Origin: UBA5399 sp964464145
Lineage (GTDB): Bacteria; Bacillota; Clostridia; Christensenellales; Christensenellaceae
NCBI GenBank assembly: GCA_964464145.1
Contig: CAYXFB010000002.1
Span: 1 to 64,000, forward strand
Direction: 5' to 3'
Length of the DNA stretch: 64,000 nt
Shown: positions 17,686 through 26,288 of the stretch, piece after piece
How positions within the stretch are numbered: the first letter of the stretch is position 1
Layout: each line of letters opens with the position of its first letter
Translations under genes and position numbers: made by a program
The notes under the pieces: model-generated
The model's input: the letters and a program-made list of their open reading frames with translations, nothing else
The model's database searches: none
What the model was told of the DNA's origin: nothing

Positions 17686-19764
17686 TCACAGCCACAGCCA
17701 CCCCAGCGCCTCTATGCCGGAGCATATAACGCTCTCGTCCTTGCGATCCGGGTGGCGCAGGTTGTGTATTATGCGCTTTATTTCGTGATAGGGATACATG
17801 CAGCTCTTTACGCCCGTTTCGCCGACGGGATTTATGTCGAAAAACATATCCTTCACCAAATCGAAATCCAGCTCATTGTATTTCAGTATCTCGTCCAAAT
17901 ACGTTTCCTTTTCCTTCTGCGTTTGCGCCGCCTCATACCCCAGCGAGGCAAGTACCATGTCATATATTACGGCGTTCCGAAGCTCCGCGTTTTCTATGCG
18001 CTGAAAATGCGGCACATACTTCTTGAGCTCGGGCTCACGCTTCACCGCGTCCAATATTTCGCGTATGAGCGCCAGCAGACCGGGGTGCCTCAGCTTGGCC
18101 TGCATAATGGCGGGTATATCCCGCTGCGTCATTTTGTTGGACTGGAAGGGGAAGGGCGCTGTGTATAGCGGCATTTGGCTCTCGTGTATGGTCACTATGC
18201 TCCTCAGTGCCAGCAGCACCTTTTCGCCCAGCTCTTCGCCGAAGCGCGCATTGCATACGGCGGCGAAAAATTCCTCCGCAGGCATTTTGGAGCCCCAGCC
18301 GTAGTTTCCGTGCGCCCACTGGTGCATAAACAGCCCGTACCATTCGAACATGAAACCGTTTATGCCCTTCACGCCGTGCTCCGCGCTGGTGATGTGCATT
18401 TCTATGTCGCGTTCTATAACCTGCACATTCGGCTCGTCCTCATAGCGGATCACGTTGCTTTCGAATATACGTAACAGCCTGCCCATAGTGGATGTGATGG
18501 AGTTTGATTCCGTGTCCCTTCCGCTTATGCGGTGCGCGCCAAAGGCGGCAATCCACTTTTCGAATTCCATTTCCGGCACATACAGCCCGGGCGCCCAAAA
18601 AAGCTCTATATCCTCCGGCATACTCTCCGCGCATTCGCGCAAAAATTCCGGCTCCTTTTCAAGCGGCGGCTGGCGGTATGCGCGTATTCCCAGTGTGCAG
18701 TCCGGATTCACGCCGCGCACCTCCTTGTAAATGAGGTTCAAAAGCCACATATTCGCCTTGTGCTTTGCCTCGCCGGGCGTAGCGCCCTTGTGCCAGCGCT
18801 CCTTGCACCTCTCGCACTCGCAGAACCAAAAGCCCTCCTCGCTCTCCTCCAGCGTGTAGCCGTCGAAGCCCAGCGTGGCGATCTTTTTCATGCTGGCCAG
18901 AATGTAGCTCACGTTTTCCTCGTCGCTCAGGCAAAGCGAATCGAAATCGTTCATAAAATCACTGCCTGCGGGCTTCACCATGCGCTTTTCCGGATGCTTT
19001 ATGCTGTATGCGCCGTTGTACGAATTGAGCCCTACGTAGGCGAATATCTTCATCCCCATGCTGTGCGCGTAGGCTATGAGCTTTTCTAAAAAATCATCCT
19101 CTATGTTGGGATGTGTGTAGCGCAGCTTTAGCCAGCGGTTGTTTTCCTTGTTCCATATCTCTATGGGTATATTTTCAAACACCGTTTCGGGATATTCTTC
19201 AAACCTGAACGGCCAATAGCCGTACATCACCATATTCATCTGGTTGATTTTATTGTCCAGACAATCGTCTATATATATCTTCCATTCGTCCCAGCCCCAG
19301 AGCTGCATATCGAAGCCTATGCGGCCATAACCCGCGTACCATGAAAACGTGGGCGCAACGGCGCGCTGAGCGACGGACGGCCAGTCGGCTATTCTTACAC
19401 AGGGCAGACAGCAGCCGTGCTCCCGCCTTTCAAGCAGCTGTTTTATTGAGGTTATGCCGTTTATGAGGCCCGCCTTATCCGCATAGCCCAGCTTTATGCT
19501 GCTTTCTTCTATATCCAGCACGTAGCCCTGCTCCAAAAAAAGCGCTTCGCCGTTGTCCTCCAGTTTATCTTCCAGCCTTACGGCGATTGCCTGCGCCTCG
19601 TCCGCAAAAGCGCCGCAGGTGACGCCAAACTTGCCGTTTAGCCGCAAGCGCGCCATTTCGACCAGCGCCTCCTCCGTTCCGTCTTCAAACGCCAGGCGCT
19701 CGAAAACCTTGCTGTAGCCACCTTTTTTTATTATCTCCTTGGGTTGAGGAAAAAGTTTTTTCAT
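17686..19764 (-). CDS. GH20-like glycoside hydrolase, intracellular
   Basis: A 692-aa cytoplasmic protein without a signal peptide. The first 130 residues resemble the GH20b/zincin-like N-terminal domain (VRLEDKL...GYVLDIEESSIKL, GLINGITSIKQLL). A TIM-barrel-like domain follows, with INQMNMVMYGYWPF, AYAHSMGMKIFAYVGLN and DGYTLEESEEGFWFCECERC. The last of these carries acidic residues and a Cys pair typical of large GH20-related families. I cannot assign the catalytic pair with certainty. The gene lies between the sugar-binding protein and the ATPase, so it probably acts on a glycoside after import. AAGGGGGGATCAC precedes the ATG. Confidence 0.7.
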   Translation of the reverse strand: MKKLFPQPKEIIKKGGYSKVFERLAFEDGTEEALVEMARLRLNGKFGVTCGAFADEAQAIAVRLEDKLEDNGEALFLEQGYVLDIEESSIKLGYADKAGLINGITSIKQLLERREHGCCLPCVRIADWPSVAQRAVAPTFSWYAGYGRIGFDMQLWGWDEWKIYIDDCLDNKINQMNMVMYGYWPFRFEEYPETVFENIPIEIWNKENNRWLKLRYTHPNIEDDFLEKLIAYAHSMGMKIFAYVGLNSYNGAYSIKHPEKRMVKPAGSDFMNDFDSLCLSDEENVSYILASMKKIATLGFDGYTLEESEEGFWFCECERCKERWHKGATPGEAKHKANMWLLNLIYKEVRGVNPDCTLGIRAYRQPPLEKEPEFLRECAESMPEDIELFWAPGLYVPEMEFEKWIAAFGAHRISGRDTESNSITSTMGRLLRIFESNVIRYEDEPNVQVIERDIEMHITSAEHGVKGINGFMFEWYGLFMHQWAHGNYGWGSKMPAEEFFAAVCNARFGEELGEKVLLALRSIVTIHESQMPLYTAPFPFQSNKMTQRDIPAIMQAKLRHPGLLALIREILDAVKREPELKKYVPHFQRIENAELRNAVIYDMVLASLGYEAAQTQKEKETYLDEILKYNELDFDLVKDMFFDINPVGETGVKSCMYPYHEIKRIIHNLRHPDRKDESVICSGIEALGWLWL

Positions 19765-19796
19765 GTGATCCCCCCTTAAACAACATACCGTTTTTC

Positions 19797-19836
19797 AAAA
19801 AATGTCCTGCCGCGGCGAATCCCACTGCGGCAGGAC
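19797..19836 (-). terminator. Partial terminator after the binding-protein gene
   Basis: GTCCTGCCGC (19804-19813) and GCGGCAGGAC (19827-19836) form a perfect 10-bp stem, followed on the minus strand by ATTTTTTG. Read-through would give lower expression of the hydrolase, transporter and enzyme genes than of the binding protein. Confidence 0.75.
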
Positions 19837-19851
19837 GTTTTCACACATCGA

Positions 19852-20979
19852 TCATCCAAGCCATGCCCAGTTTTTCCAGTCGTATTCGTTTATATTCGCT
19901 GGCGTTATGCCCACGGGTGTGGGAAGATCGTATTTTTCGGGCAGCTTCTCGCCGTTCATGGCCTGCCACAGCGCATCCATCGCCGTGTAGCCCAGCACCA
20001 CCGGATCCTGCAATATTTCGCCTATCCATGCTTCGTTGCCGTCCTGTATGAAGCCCAGCACCTCTTTATCTCCGGCTATTCCTATGAATTTCATATCCTT
20101 CGCCCTGTCCGCGCCCATTGCCGCGTTGTACGCCCCCAGCACCTCGGCATCGTTGTGTCCGCTCACAACGTCTATTGTCTTTTCGCGCTGCAGTATATTG
20201 TCCATGAGATCTTGCGCGGAGTTTTTGTCGCCCGCGCCAGTGTCGCCTTCAACTATTATGTTCGCGTTGGGGAAGGCCGCCTTCACCGTTTCTGAAAAAC
20301 CGTCCACCCTGTCCTGCGCTACCTGTCCCGATTGCGGACGGGATATGAACAGCAGCGTGGGGTCGTCCTTGCTCAGCGTTTTGAGGTATTCCACGGCCAC
20401 CTCGCCCGCGGCTATTCCCAGCGCCTTCATATCGTGGCCCACAAAGGTGTCCCATACCGCCTGATCGGGGCTGTCCGGCTCCTGCGGGTAGTCTCCCACC
20501 ACAAATTTTATTCCCTTGTTTTTGCTGAGATCCACCATTGTGGGGATCGTGGCCTTAGCATCCGGCGGGAATATCACTATGCCCTTGGCTCCGGCTGAGG
20601 CCATGTTTTCCAGCTTTGTTATGGCCGTCTGCACGTCCATATTGGAATCCTCGAACTGGTATTTCACATTTGCATCCGGGTTGTCTTTAGCCCAGTTTTC
20701 CATGCCCTCCTGCGCGCCTAAAAACCAGGGGTAGGCCAGCGTCATTATGCTGCCGCCTATCAGAACCGGCTCTCCAGCCGCCGGAGCTTCCGCCGATTGG
20801 GGCGCTTCGGACGCGGGCGCTTCAGCCGGAGCGGCCTCCGATGCCGCCGGAGCCTCCGAAGCCGGAGCGGGCGCCTCGGATGCCGCCGGGGCCGAGGGAG
20901 CGGGCGCCGCTTGGCATCCCGTCAGTACCAATGTGCATGCAAGCACCAAAACCAGTGCTATGGTCAAGATCTTTTTCAT
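19852..20979 (-). CDS. Sugar-binding lipoprotein (RbsB-like)
   Basis: Extracellular ligand receptor of the operon's importer. The 375-aa protein has a signal peptide with lipobox VLTGC (Cys 22) and then a linker of about 45 residues made almost only of Ala, Pro, Ser and Glu. A periplasmic-binding type-1 domain follows (about 70-375), with FEDSNMDVQTAITKLENM, KGIVIFPPDAKATIP and the hinge segment VSGHNDAEVLGAYNA. TATTGGAGG precedes the ATG. It follows the ASRT-like gene and is followed by a strong hairpin. Confidence 0.9.
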   Translation of the reverse strand: MKKILTIALVLVLACTLVLTGCQAAPAPSAPAASEAPAPASEAPAASEAAPAEAPASEAPQSAEAPAAGEPVLIGGSIMTLAYPWFLGAQEGMENWAKDNPDANVKYQFEDSNMDVQTAITKLENMASAGAKGIVIFPPDAKATIPTMVDLSKNKGIKFVVGDYPQEPDSPDQAVWDTFVGHDMKALGIAAGEVAVEYLKTLSKDDPTLLFISRPQSGQVAQDRVDGFSETVKAAFPNANIIVEGDTGAGDKNSAQDLMDNILQREKTIDVVSGHNDAEVLGAYNAAMGADRAKDMKFIGIAGDKEVLGFIQDGNEAWIGEILQDPVVLGYTAMDALWQAMNGEKLPEKYDLPTPVGITPANINEYDWKNWAWLG

Positions 20980-21040
20980 GTTTCTACCTCCAATATATCT
21001 TTTGTTAATTTGCGGACACCCGCAAAATCCTTAATAAAAA

Positions 21041-21412
21041 TCACTCGCAGTAGCCCGAATTTACGTAAAATGCCATGGGCTGGTCTCTGGTGTCCAGCCT
21101 ACCGTATTGCACGGCAACCGGCGTATCGCTCTTCAGGCAGATGGAATATTGCGTCTCGCGCGGTATGCTTACCCCGCCCATATCCTCTGAATTGTCGGTG
21201 CGCAGGCAGCGTACCCGCTTTGCCTTCACCTTGAGCGGCAGGTTTTCTATGGGCTCTCTGTCCGCAAAGAACAGGCTCATATTTACGTGGGCATCCTTTT
21301 CCGTGGCGTTCAGTATTATTATCGATTCGTGGCTTTTCAGGGCGAAGTTTCCTTCGGGCGGCAGTTCGCCATCCGGAAATATCCAAACTTTTTTACCGTA
21401 TTCATTCTCCAT
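21041..21412 (-). CDS. ASRT-like protein (sensory rhodopsin transducer family)
   Basis: A 123-aa small beta-rich protein. I recognise the family of Anabaena sensory rhodopsin transducer and Thermotoga TM1070: KKVWIFPDGELPP, SHESIIILNATEKDAHVNM, FFADREPIENLPLKV and QYGRLDTRD all sit in the expected order, and the length is right. No rhodopsin is encoded nearby. As the first gene of a carbohydrate operon it is better explained as a ligand-binding accessory than as a phototransducer. GGAGG lies 11 nt upstream of the ATG. Confidence 0.85.
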   Translation of the reverse strand: MENEYGKKVWIFPDGELPPEGNFALKSHESIIILNATEKDAHVNMSLFFADREPIENLPLKVKAKRVRCLRTDNSEDMGGVSIPRETQYSICLKSDTPVAVQYGRLDTRDQPMAFYVNSGYCE

Positions 21413-21499
21413 AAAACGGCGGCCTCCAACGCTTCTATTAAATTACTTTCAGCTTGATCTCGTTCTTAAAGTGGGTTTGCAAATCTGATTTACATGAAT

Positions 21500-21528
21500 A
21501 CTATAATTCATAGCCAAATCGAAATCAA
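21500..21528 (-). promoter_or_regulatory. Promoter of the eight-gene operon
   Basis: On the minus strand TTGATT (21528-21523), 17-bp spacer, TATAGT (21505-21500). The start site would fall near 21493, about 80 nt before the ASRT-like ATG. Confidence 0.5.
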
Positions 21529-21558
21529 TAGCTTTTGGTGAAATTCGTAAAAATTAAA

Positions 21559-21572
21559 GTTAAACGTTTTAC
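21559..21572. promoter_or_regulatory. LacI-type operator
   Basis: GTTAAACGTTTTAC is a near-perfect palindrome with a central CG, the hallmark of LacI/GalR operators. It lies between the two divergent promoters, next to the LacI-type gene. Confidence 0.55.
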
Positions 21573-21590
21573 TACATCATATTAGCTTCC

Positions 21591-21619
21591 TTTACTTTTC
21601 ACAGAGTATATGATACATT
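21591..21619 (+). promoter_or_regulatory. Promoter of the LacI-SBP fusion gene
   Basis: TTTACT (21591-21596), 17-bp spacer, TACATT (21614-21619), with TG one base before the -10 box (extended -10). Confidence 0.5.
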
Positions 21620-21651
21620 GTGAATATCGCTTTTGAAACAGGGGCTATGCT

Positions 21652-23895
21652 ATGAGCACAATAAAGGACGTTGCAATGATCGCTGGCGTTTCAATCGCCA
21701 CAGTTTCAAACTATTTGAACCGCACCAAGCCGGTGAGCAGGGAGACCGAAAAGAAAATATCCGACGCCATAGACAGGCTGGATTACACGCCCAATCTTTT
21801 GGCCAAGAGCTTGAAATCCAGCCGCTATACGGATGTTGGGGTCATCTTGCCCAGCCTGAACGATTCCTATTACACGCAGGTCTTTCAGGGCATAGAGCTG
21901 ACCATGCAGAGCAGCCCGCATTTTTTGAACCTCGCCTTTTCCTACGACATACCCGAGCTTGAAAAGAACATTGTTCACAGCTTTTTGAAGAAGAATATCT
22001 GCGGCCTTATTTTGGTGACCAGCATGCCCAACGACTGGGAATATTATTACCAGCGCTTCACCTCCAAGGACAGGCCGCTGGTGCTGCTGGACAGGATGAT
22101 AAACAATCTGGACACCACCTTTGTCTCCTTCGACAACCGGAAGATAATGCGCCGCATGCTGCTGCCCCTGCTGGAGCGGGGCGGCACCGATGTGCTGCTC
22201 TTCGCCGGTTCGGGCGAGTTCCACTGTGAAAAGGAGTGCATTTCCGGTTATCTGGATACCTACGCGGAGCTTGGCCTTGCCGCCAACCCCGCGCATATAG
22301 TTTCTGATGTGCTGAACAAGGAGAGCGCCTTTGCCAAGACTATACACACGCTCAAAACGCTGCGGCCGGATGCCATTCTCACCACCTCGGAGCTCAGCGC
22401 AATGGGCGTTATTGAAGCGCTCACGCTGCTGGGCTACTCCCGTACCGATATACCCGTGCTCACCCTGGGCGAAGAGCATTGGAACCGCTTCACGCATTCC
22501 TTCGCCACCCGCTCCGCGCGCCGCCCAGCCATACAGCTGGGCGAAACGGCCGCCGGGCTCCTGCTGGAGCAGATCCGTTCGCCCAAAACCTTTGAGCCCA
22601 AGCACATAGTTTTGGAGGATCGCCCCTTCGCGGAGCAGGCCGTCGCCGCTTCGCCCGCCCCACGCGAGGATATAAGCATATTGATGCTGGAAACGCCTCA
22701 GACGCAGGCCATACTGGGTCTGGTTCCCAACTTTGAAAACAGCACCGGCATAAGCGCAAAAATTGAGGTGCTGCCGCACACCGCGCTGCTGGACAGGATA
22801 TTTTCCGAGGCGCGCGGCGGCTGCGAGCCCTCGGACGTATATATGTTCGACATACCCTGGCTCTATCATCTGGCGGCCGAGGGTATACTGGCGGACATAA
22901 CGGAATACATAAAGGACACCTCCTTCGACGAGGATATATTCCTGCCCGGCTGCCTGAAATATTTCAGCGAATTTGAGGGGCGAAACTACGGCCTGCCCTT
23001 TATGTACGCGCCGCAAATACTCTATTACCGCAAGGATCTGTTCGAAAACAAGGCGATCAGCACCGAATATACCAAGCAGTATCACACGCGGCTCACTCCG
23101 CCCAAAACCTGGAAGGAGTTTGGCGCGATCGCCGAATTTTTCACCGAAAGCGCCATTGCCGAGGGCGGCGTAAAATATGGCACCTCCATACCCTGCGCGT
23201 ACAAGGAATGCATGGCTCCCGAGATATATATGCGGCTCTGGTCCTTCGGCGGGCGCATATTCGACAGCTCCTTCCGCGTGACCTTTAACACCCCGCAAAC
23301 GCTGAAGGCCTACATAAGCTATAAGAGCGCCTTCAAATACGCCAAGCCCAATTTCAGGCAGGCGACCGATCTTAGCGTAATATCAGACTTTGTTAACGGT
23401 GAGACGGCCATGCTTATAACCTACCCGTCCTTTTTGTCCAACTCTATGGATCTGCGCAAAAACAGCCTTACGGGCGAAATAGGGTATAACCACATACCCG
23501 GGCGAACACCCATCCTGGGCGGATGGAGTTTTGGCATGAACGCCGCTTCGCGCAAAAAGGACGCCGCCTTCGCCTTTTTGAACTGGGCGGTGCGGGAGGA
23601 CAACGCGAACTATTTTACGCTGCTGGGCGGCCAGCCCGCAATAAACAGCATATTCGAAAACGACGAGCTCATAAAGTTGCACCCTTGGCTGCCGCTTTAT
23701 CATTCCGCGTACAAATACACGGAGCCCATCATTCCGCCCTACAAAAACGGTCTGCCTATAATACCGCAGGAGAGCATAGATTCGGAAATATGCAAATACG
23801 CCTCGGCGCTCATAGACGACAAGCTGGATGTTACCAAGGCTATACAAAAAACACAGGAAAGCCTGGAAAAACTTTTCTTGCGATACGGCTACTAG
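21652..23895 (+). CDS. LacI-family regulator fused to a family-1 solute-binding domain
   Basis: A 747-aa protein, about twice the usual LacI length. Residues 1-60 are a LacI DNA-binding domain (IKDVAMIAGVSIATVSNYLN, hinge PNLLAKSLKSS). About 60-345 is the type-1 periplasmic-binding sensor domain (DVGVILPSLNDSYYTQVF, GLILVTSMPN). About 345-747 is a complete SBP_bac_1-like domain (GLPFMYAPQILYYRKDLF, GGWSFGMNAASRKKDAAFAF, LLGGQPAINS). There is no signal peptide or membrane helix, so both ligand domains are cytoplasmic. The reading frame is unbroken across the junction. It is divergent from the sugar operon at 12925-21412 and probably controls it through the operator at 21559. Its stop lies 3 bp from that of the convergent hflX. 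Confidence 0.88.
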   Translation: MSTIKDVAMIAGVSIATVSNYLNRTKPVSRETEKKISDAIDRLDYTPNLLAKSLKSSRYTDVGVILPSLNDSYYTQVFQGIELTMQSSPHFLNLAFSYDIPELEKNIVHSFLKKNICGLILVTSMPNDWEYYYQRFTSKDRPLVLLDRMINNLDTTFVSFDNRKIMRRMLLPLLERGGTDVLLFAGSGEFHCEKECISGYLDTYAELGLAANPAHIVSDVLNKESAFAKTIHTLKTLRPDAILTTSELSAMGVIEALTLLGYSRTDIPVLTLGEEHWNRFTHSFATRSARRPAIQLGETAAGLLLEQIRSPKTFEPKHIVLEDRPFAEQAVAASPAPREDISILMLETPQTQAILGLVPNFENSTGISAKIEVLPHTALLDRIFSEARGGCEPSDVYMFDIPWLYHLAAEGILADITEYIKDTSFDEDIFLPGCLKYFSEFEGRNYGLPFMYAPQILYYRKDLFENKAISTEYTKQYHTRLTPPKTWKEFGAIAEFFTESAIAEGGVKYGTSIPCAYKECMAPEIYMRLWSFGGRIFDSSFRVTFNTPQTLKAYISYKSAFKYAKPNFRQATDLSVISDFVNGETAMLITYPSFLSNSMDLRKNSLTGEIGYNHIPGRTPILGGWSFGMNAASRKKDAAFAFLNWAVREDNANYFTLLGGQPAINSIFENDELIKLHPWLPLYHSAYKYTEPIIPPYKNGLPIIPQESIDSEICKYASALIDDKLDVTKAIQKTQESLEKLFLRYGY

Positions 23896-23898
23896 AAA

Positions 23899-25662
23899 CT
23901 ACAGTATACTGATTCCCTCGCCCTTCATTCGGCGCAGCACGGCGCTGGGCAGCTCCACCTCGAAAACCATGCAGCCCTCGCGGTAGTCCTCGCTTATCAC
24001 GGTACCGCACTCGTGTAGTGTGGACACCAGATCGCTGCGCGAATAGGGCAGGCTCAGCGTCACCCTTTGCAGCATTTCGGAGAGCCTTTCCGCTATGGCG
24101 TTTTTTAGCGCATCGATACCCTCGCCCGTCCTCGCGCTTATTGCCACCATGTTTTGAGGCGCGGGGATCTCCGCCTTGTCCATCTTATTGAAAACTACTA
24201 TCGCGGGCGTGTCCGCCGCGCCCAGCGAGCCCAGCACCTCATCCACGACCTCCATATGCTGCCGCAGCTCTGGGTTGGAGCCGTCCACCACGTGCAGCAG
24301 CAGATCGGCGGCGGTGGCCTCCTCCAGCGTAGAGCGGAAGGCCTCCACCAAATTGTGCGGCAAATTGCGCACGAAGCCCACCGTATCAGTAAGCACTATC
24401 TCCCGCCCGTTTACCTCGGCGCGTCGGGTAAGCGGGTCCAGCGTGGCGAACAGTTTATCCTCCACGTATGCGCCCGCTCCGGTCAGCGCGTTCAAAAGCG
24501 TGCTCTTGCCCGCGTTTGTGTAGCCCACCAGCGCCACGGTGGGCACACCGGAACCCTCCCTGCGGCTGCGGCGCTGCTGCCGCTGCTTCTCCACCAGCTT
24601 GAGCTCCTCCTCGAGAGCGTGTATCCTGCCGCGTATCCGCCGCCTATCCAGCTCCAGCTTTGTTTCGCCCGGCCCGCGCGAGGCTATGCCCAGCCCTCCG
24701 GCGGCGGCCGCCTGCCTGCTGAGCGCCATTCCCTGGCCTATGAGCCGTGGCAGCATATATTTCATCTGCGCCAGCTCCACCTGCAAGCATCCCTCTCGGG
24801 ACTTTGCGCGCATGGCGAAAATATCCAGTATCAGCGCAGTTCTGTCCACCACCTTGGCGTTCAGCCGTTCCTCCAGATTGCGCTGCTGTATGGGCGATAT
24901 CTCCGAGTTTATTATTACCAGATCGGCGTCCAGCCGCGCCACATCCAGCGAAAGCTCCTCCACCTTGCCGCGGCCTATGTATGTGACGTTGTCGGGCGTT
25001 TCGCGGTTTTGCACGCTCACCGCCACCACCTTTGCTCCGGCGGTCTCCGCCAGCTCGGTAAGCTCTTCCATACCGTCCTGCGAAAGCCCCACCAGTATAG
25101 CGTATTCCTGCGTTTTTTTGAGGTCGTGCATGCCGCTTCTGCCCACCTGCTCGTCCGCCGCCAAAATAGCCTCAAACAGCTCGGGCGAGCCGAAAGCGCT
25201 CGGGCGGAGCGGGCCTATAGTGTTATATTCGCCCTCGCGTCCGGTCAAAAAGGCGGCGTACATATCCACGGCGCGCCCCTCGGCAACGCCTATGGCCGCC
25301 ATGGAATCGAACCGTGCGTCCGCCAGCGTGGCGTAATCCACGCCCGAAAGCCTGCCGCTGCCGCCCGGGTGCGTGTGCAAACAGCGTATGCCCGAAAGCC
25401 TGCTGTCGCCCCGCCGCGCGCTGAGCATGGGCATTGCCGCGCGGTCAAACTTGCCCACGCTTATATGCTTCACGCTGCCGTTTCGCGCTATCAGCACTGA
25501 GATCTCGCGGTTCATGGCGCAGCTGTATTCGGCCAGCGCGTCCGCCAGCTCCTCGCTCAAAAAGACATCCCGAGGCATCGCCATGTCGTACATGCAAAGC
25601 ATTCTATCTAGCGTGGCGTTGCTCACGCCCTCTATATTACCGTGTATTTTTTCGCCGTCCAT
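23899..25662 (-). CDS. hflX: Ribosome-associated GTPase HflX with N-terminal JAMM-like domain
   Basis: HflX splits stalled 70S ribosomes and 100S dimers. The protein is 587 aa from ATG 25662 (GGAGG 4 nt upstream; a TTG at 25665 overlaps that site), much longer than the 420-430 aa of Escherichia coli HflX. The C-terminal part has the HflX nucleotide-binding domain (VTYIGRGKVEEL) and G domain (GYTNAGKST, DTVGFVRNLPHNLVEAF, NKMD). The extra first 175 residues contain Glu 53 in NREISVLI and His 96, His 98, Ser 106 and Asp 109 in HTHPGGSGRLSGVD, an exact JAMM/MPN spacing. It is third in the tetR-xpt-hflX unit. Confidence 0.9.
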   Translation of the reverse strand: MDGEKIHGNIEGVSNATLDRMLCMYDMAMPRDVFLSEELADALAEYSCAMNREISVLIARNGSVKHISVGKFDRAAMPMLSARRGDSRLSGIRCLHTHPGGSGRLSGVDYATLADARFDSMAAIGVAEGRAVDMYAAFLTGREGEYNTIGPLRPSAFGSPELFEAILAADEQVGRSGMHDLKKTQEYAILVGLSQDGMEELTELAETAGAKVVAVSVQNRETPDNVTYIGRGKVEELSLDVARLDADLVIINSEISPIQQRNLEERLNAKVVDRTALILDIFAMRAKSREGCLQVELAQMKYMLPRLIGQGMALSRQAAAAGGLGIASRGPGETKLELDRRRIRGRIHALEEELKLVEKQRQQRRSRREGSGVPTVALVGYTNAGKSTLLNALTGAGAYVEDKLFATLDPLTRRAEVNGREIVLTDTVGFVRNLPHNLVEAFRSTLEEATAADLLLHVVDGSNPELRQHMEVVDEVLGSLGAADTPAIVVFNKMDKAEIPAPQNMVAISARTGEGIDALKNAIAERLSEMLQRVTLSLPYSRSDLVSTLHECGTVISEDYREGCMVFEVELPSAVLRRMKGEGISIL

Positions 25663-25693
25663 CAATCCTCCGTGTATGAAACGTTCGTTACTA

Positions 25694-26269
25694 TCATCTG
25701 AATGTTACCGACTGCGCATCCGCGTCCATAGCGTCCACAATGGCCAAGGATTCAACCCTCAGCCCCTTGCCGCGCAGCATAGCTCCGCCCTGCTGAAAGC
25801 CCTTCTCTATCACTATGCCTATGCCGGCCACATTTGCCCGCGCCGCCTCCACTATCTGGCACAGGCCAAGCGCCGCGCAGCCGTTCGCCAAAAAGTCGTC
25901 CACTATCAGAATATTTTCACCGGGTGATATGAAGCGGCTGGCCACTATCACCTCGTATTTGCGCTTGTGCGTGTATGATTCTATGGGCGCAGAAAGCATG
26001 GTGCCATCCAGATTTATAGACTGCGCTTTTTTCGCGAAAACCACCGGCACGCCGAAGTATTGCGCCGTAACGGCCGCTATGGCTATGCCCGAGGCCTCCA
26101 CCGTCAATATCTTGTCCACCTGCACATCGGCAAAACGCCGCTTGAATTCCTTGCCTATCTCACCAAAAAGCTCTATATCCATCTGGTGGTTCAAAAAACT
26201 GTCCACCTTGAGCACATTGCCCTGTTTTACTATACCATCCTTGCGTATACGCTCTTTTAAAAGCTCCAT
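25694..26269 (-). CDS. xpt: Xanthine phosphoribosyltransferase
   Basis: Converts xanthine and PRPP to XMP in purine salvage. The 191-aa protein has the Xpt pattern: start MELLKERIRKDG, SFLNHQMDIELF, KILTVEASGIAIA and the PRPP loop ENILIVDDFLANG. Length matches Bacillus subtilis Xpt (194 aa). AAGGGG precedes the ATG. No purine riboswitch is visible upstream; the gene instead follows tetR by 19 bp and precedes hflX by 31 bp, so control through the TetR-type protein is possible. Confidence 0.92.
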   Translation of the reverse strand: MELLKERIRKDGIVKQGNVLKVDSFLNHQMDIELFGEIGKEFKRRFADVQVDKILTVEASGIAIAAVTAQYFGVPVVFAKKAQSINLDGTMLSAPIESYTHKRKYEVIVASRFISPGENILIVDDFLANGCAALGLCQIVEAARANVAGIGIVIEKGFQQGGAMLRGKGLRVESLAIVDAMDADAQSVTFR

Positions 26270-26288
26270 GCCGAATTTTCCCCTTCTT

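Noticed and set aside
21706..23298. 530-codon open frame on the minus strand opposite the LacI fusion
   Set aside because: No recognisable domain, odd composition, no ribosome binding site, and fully antisense to a gene with clear domains.
24154..25500. 448-codon open frame on the plus strand opposite hflX
   Set aside because: His/Arg/Gln-rich shadow of a GC-biased gene; no motif or start signal.
25694..26269. Purine riboswitch before xpt
   Set aside because: The gap to tetR is only 19 bp, leaving no room for the aptamer.
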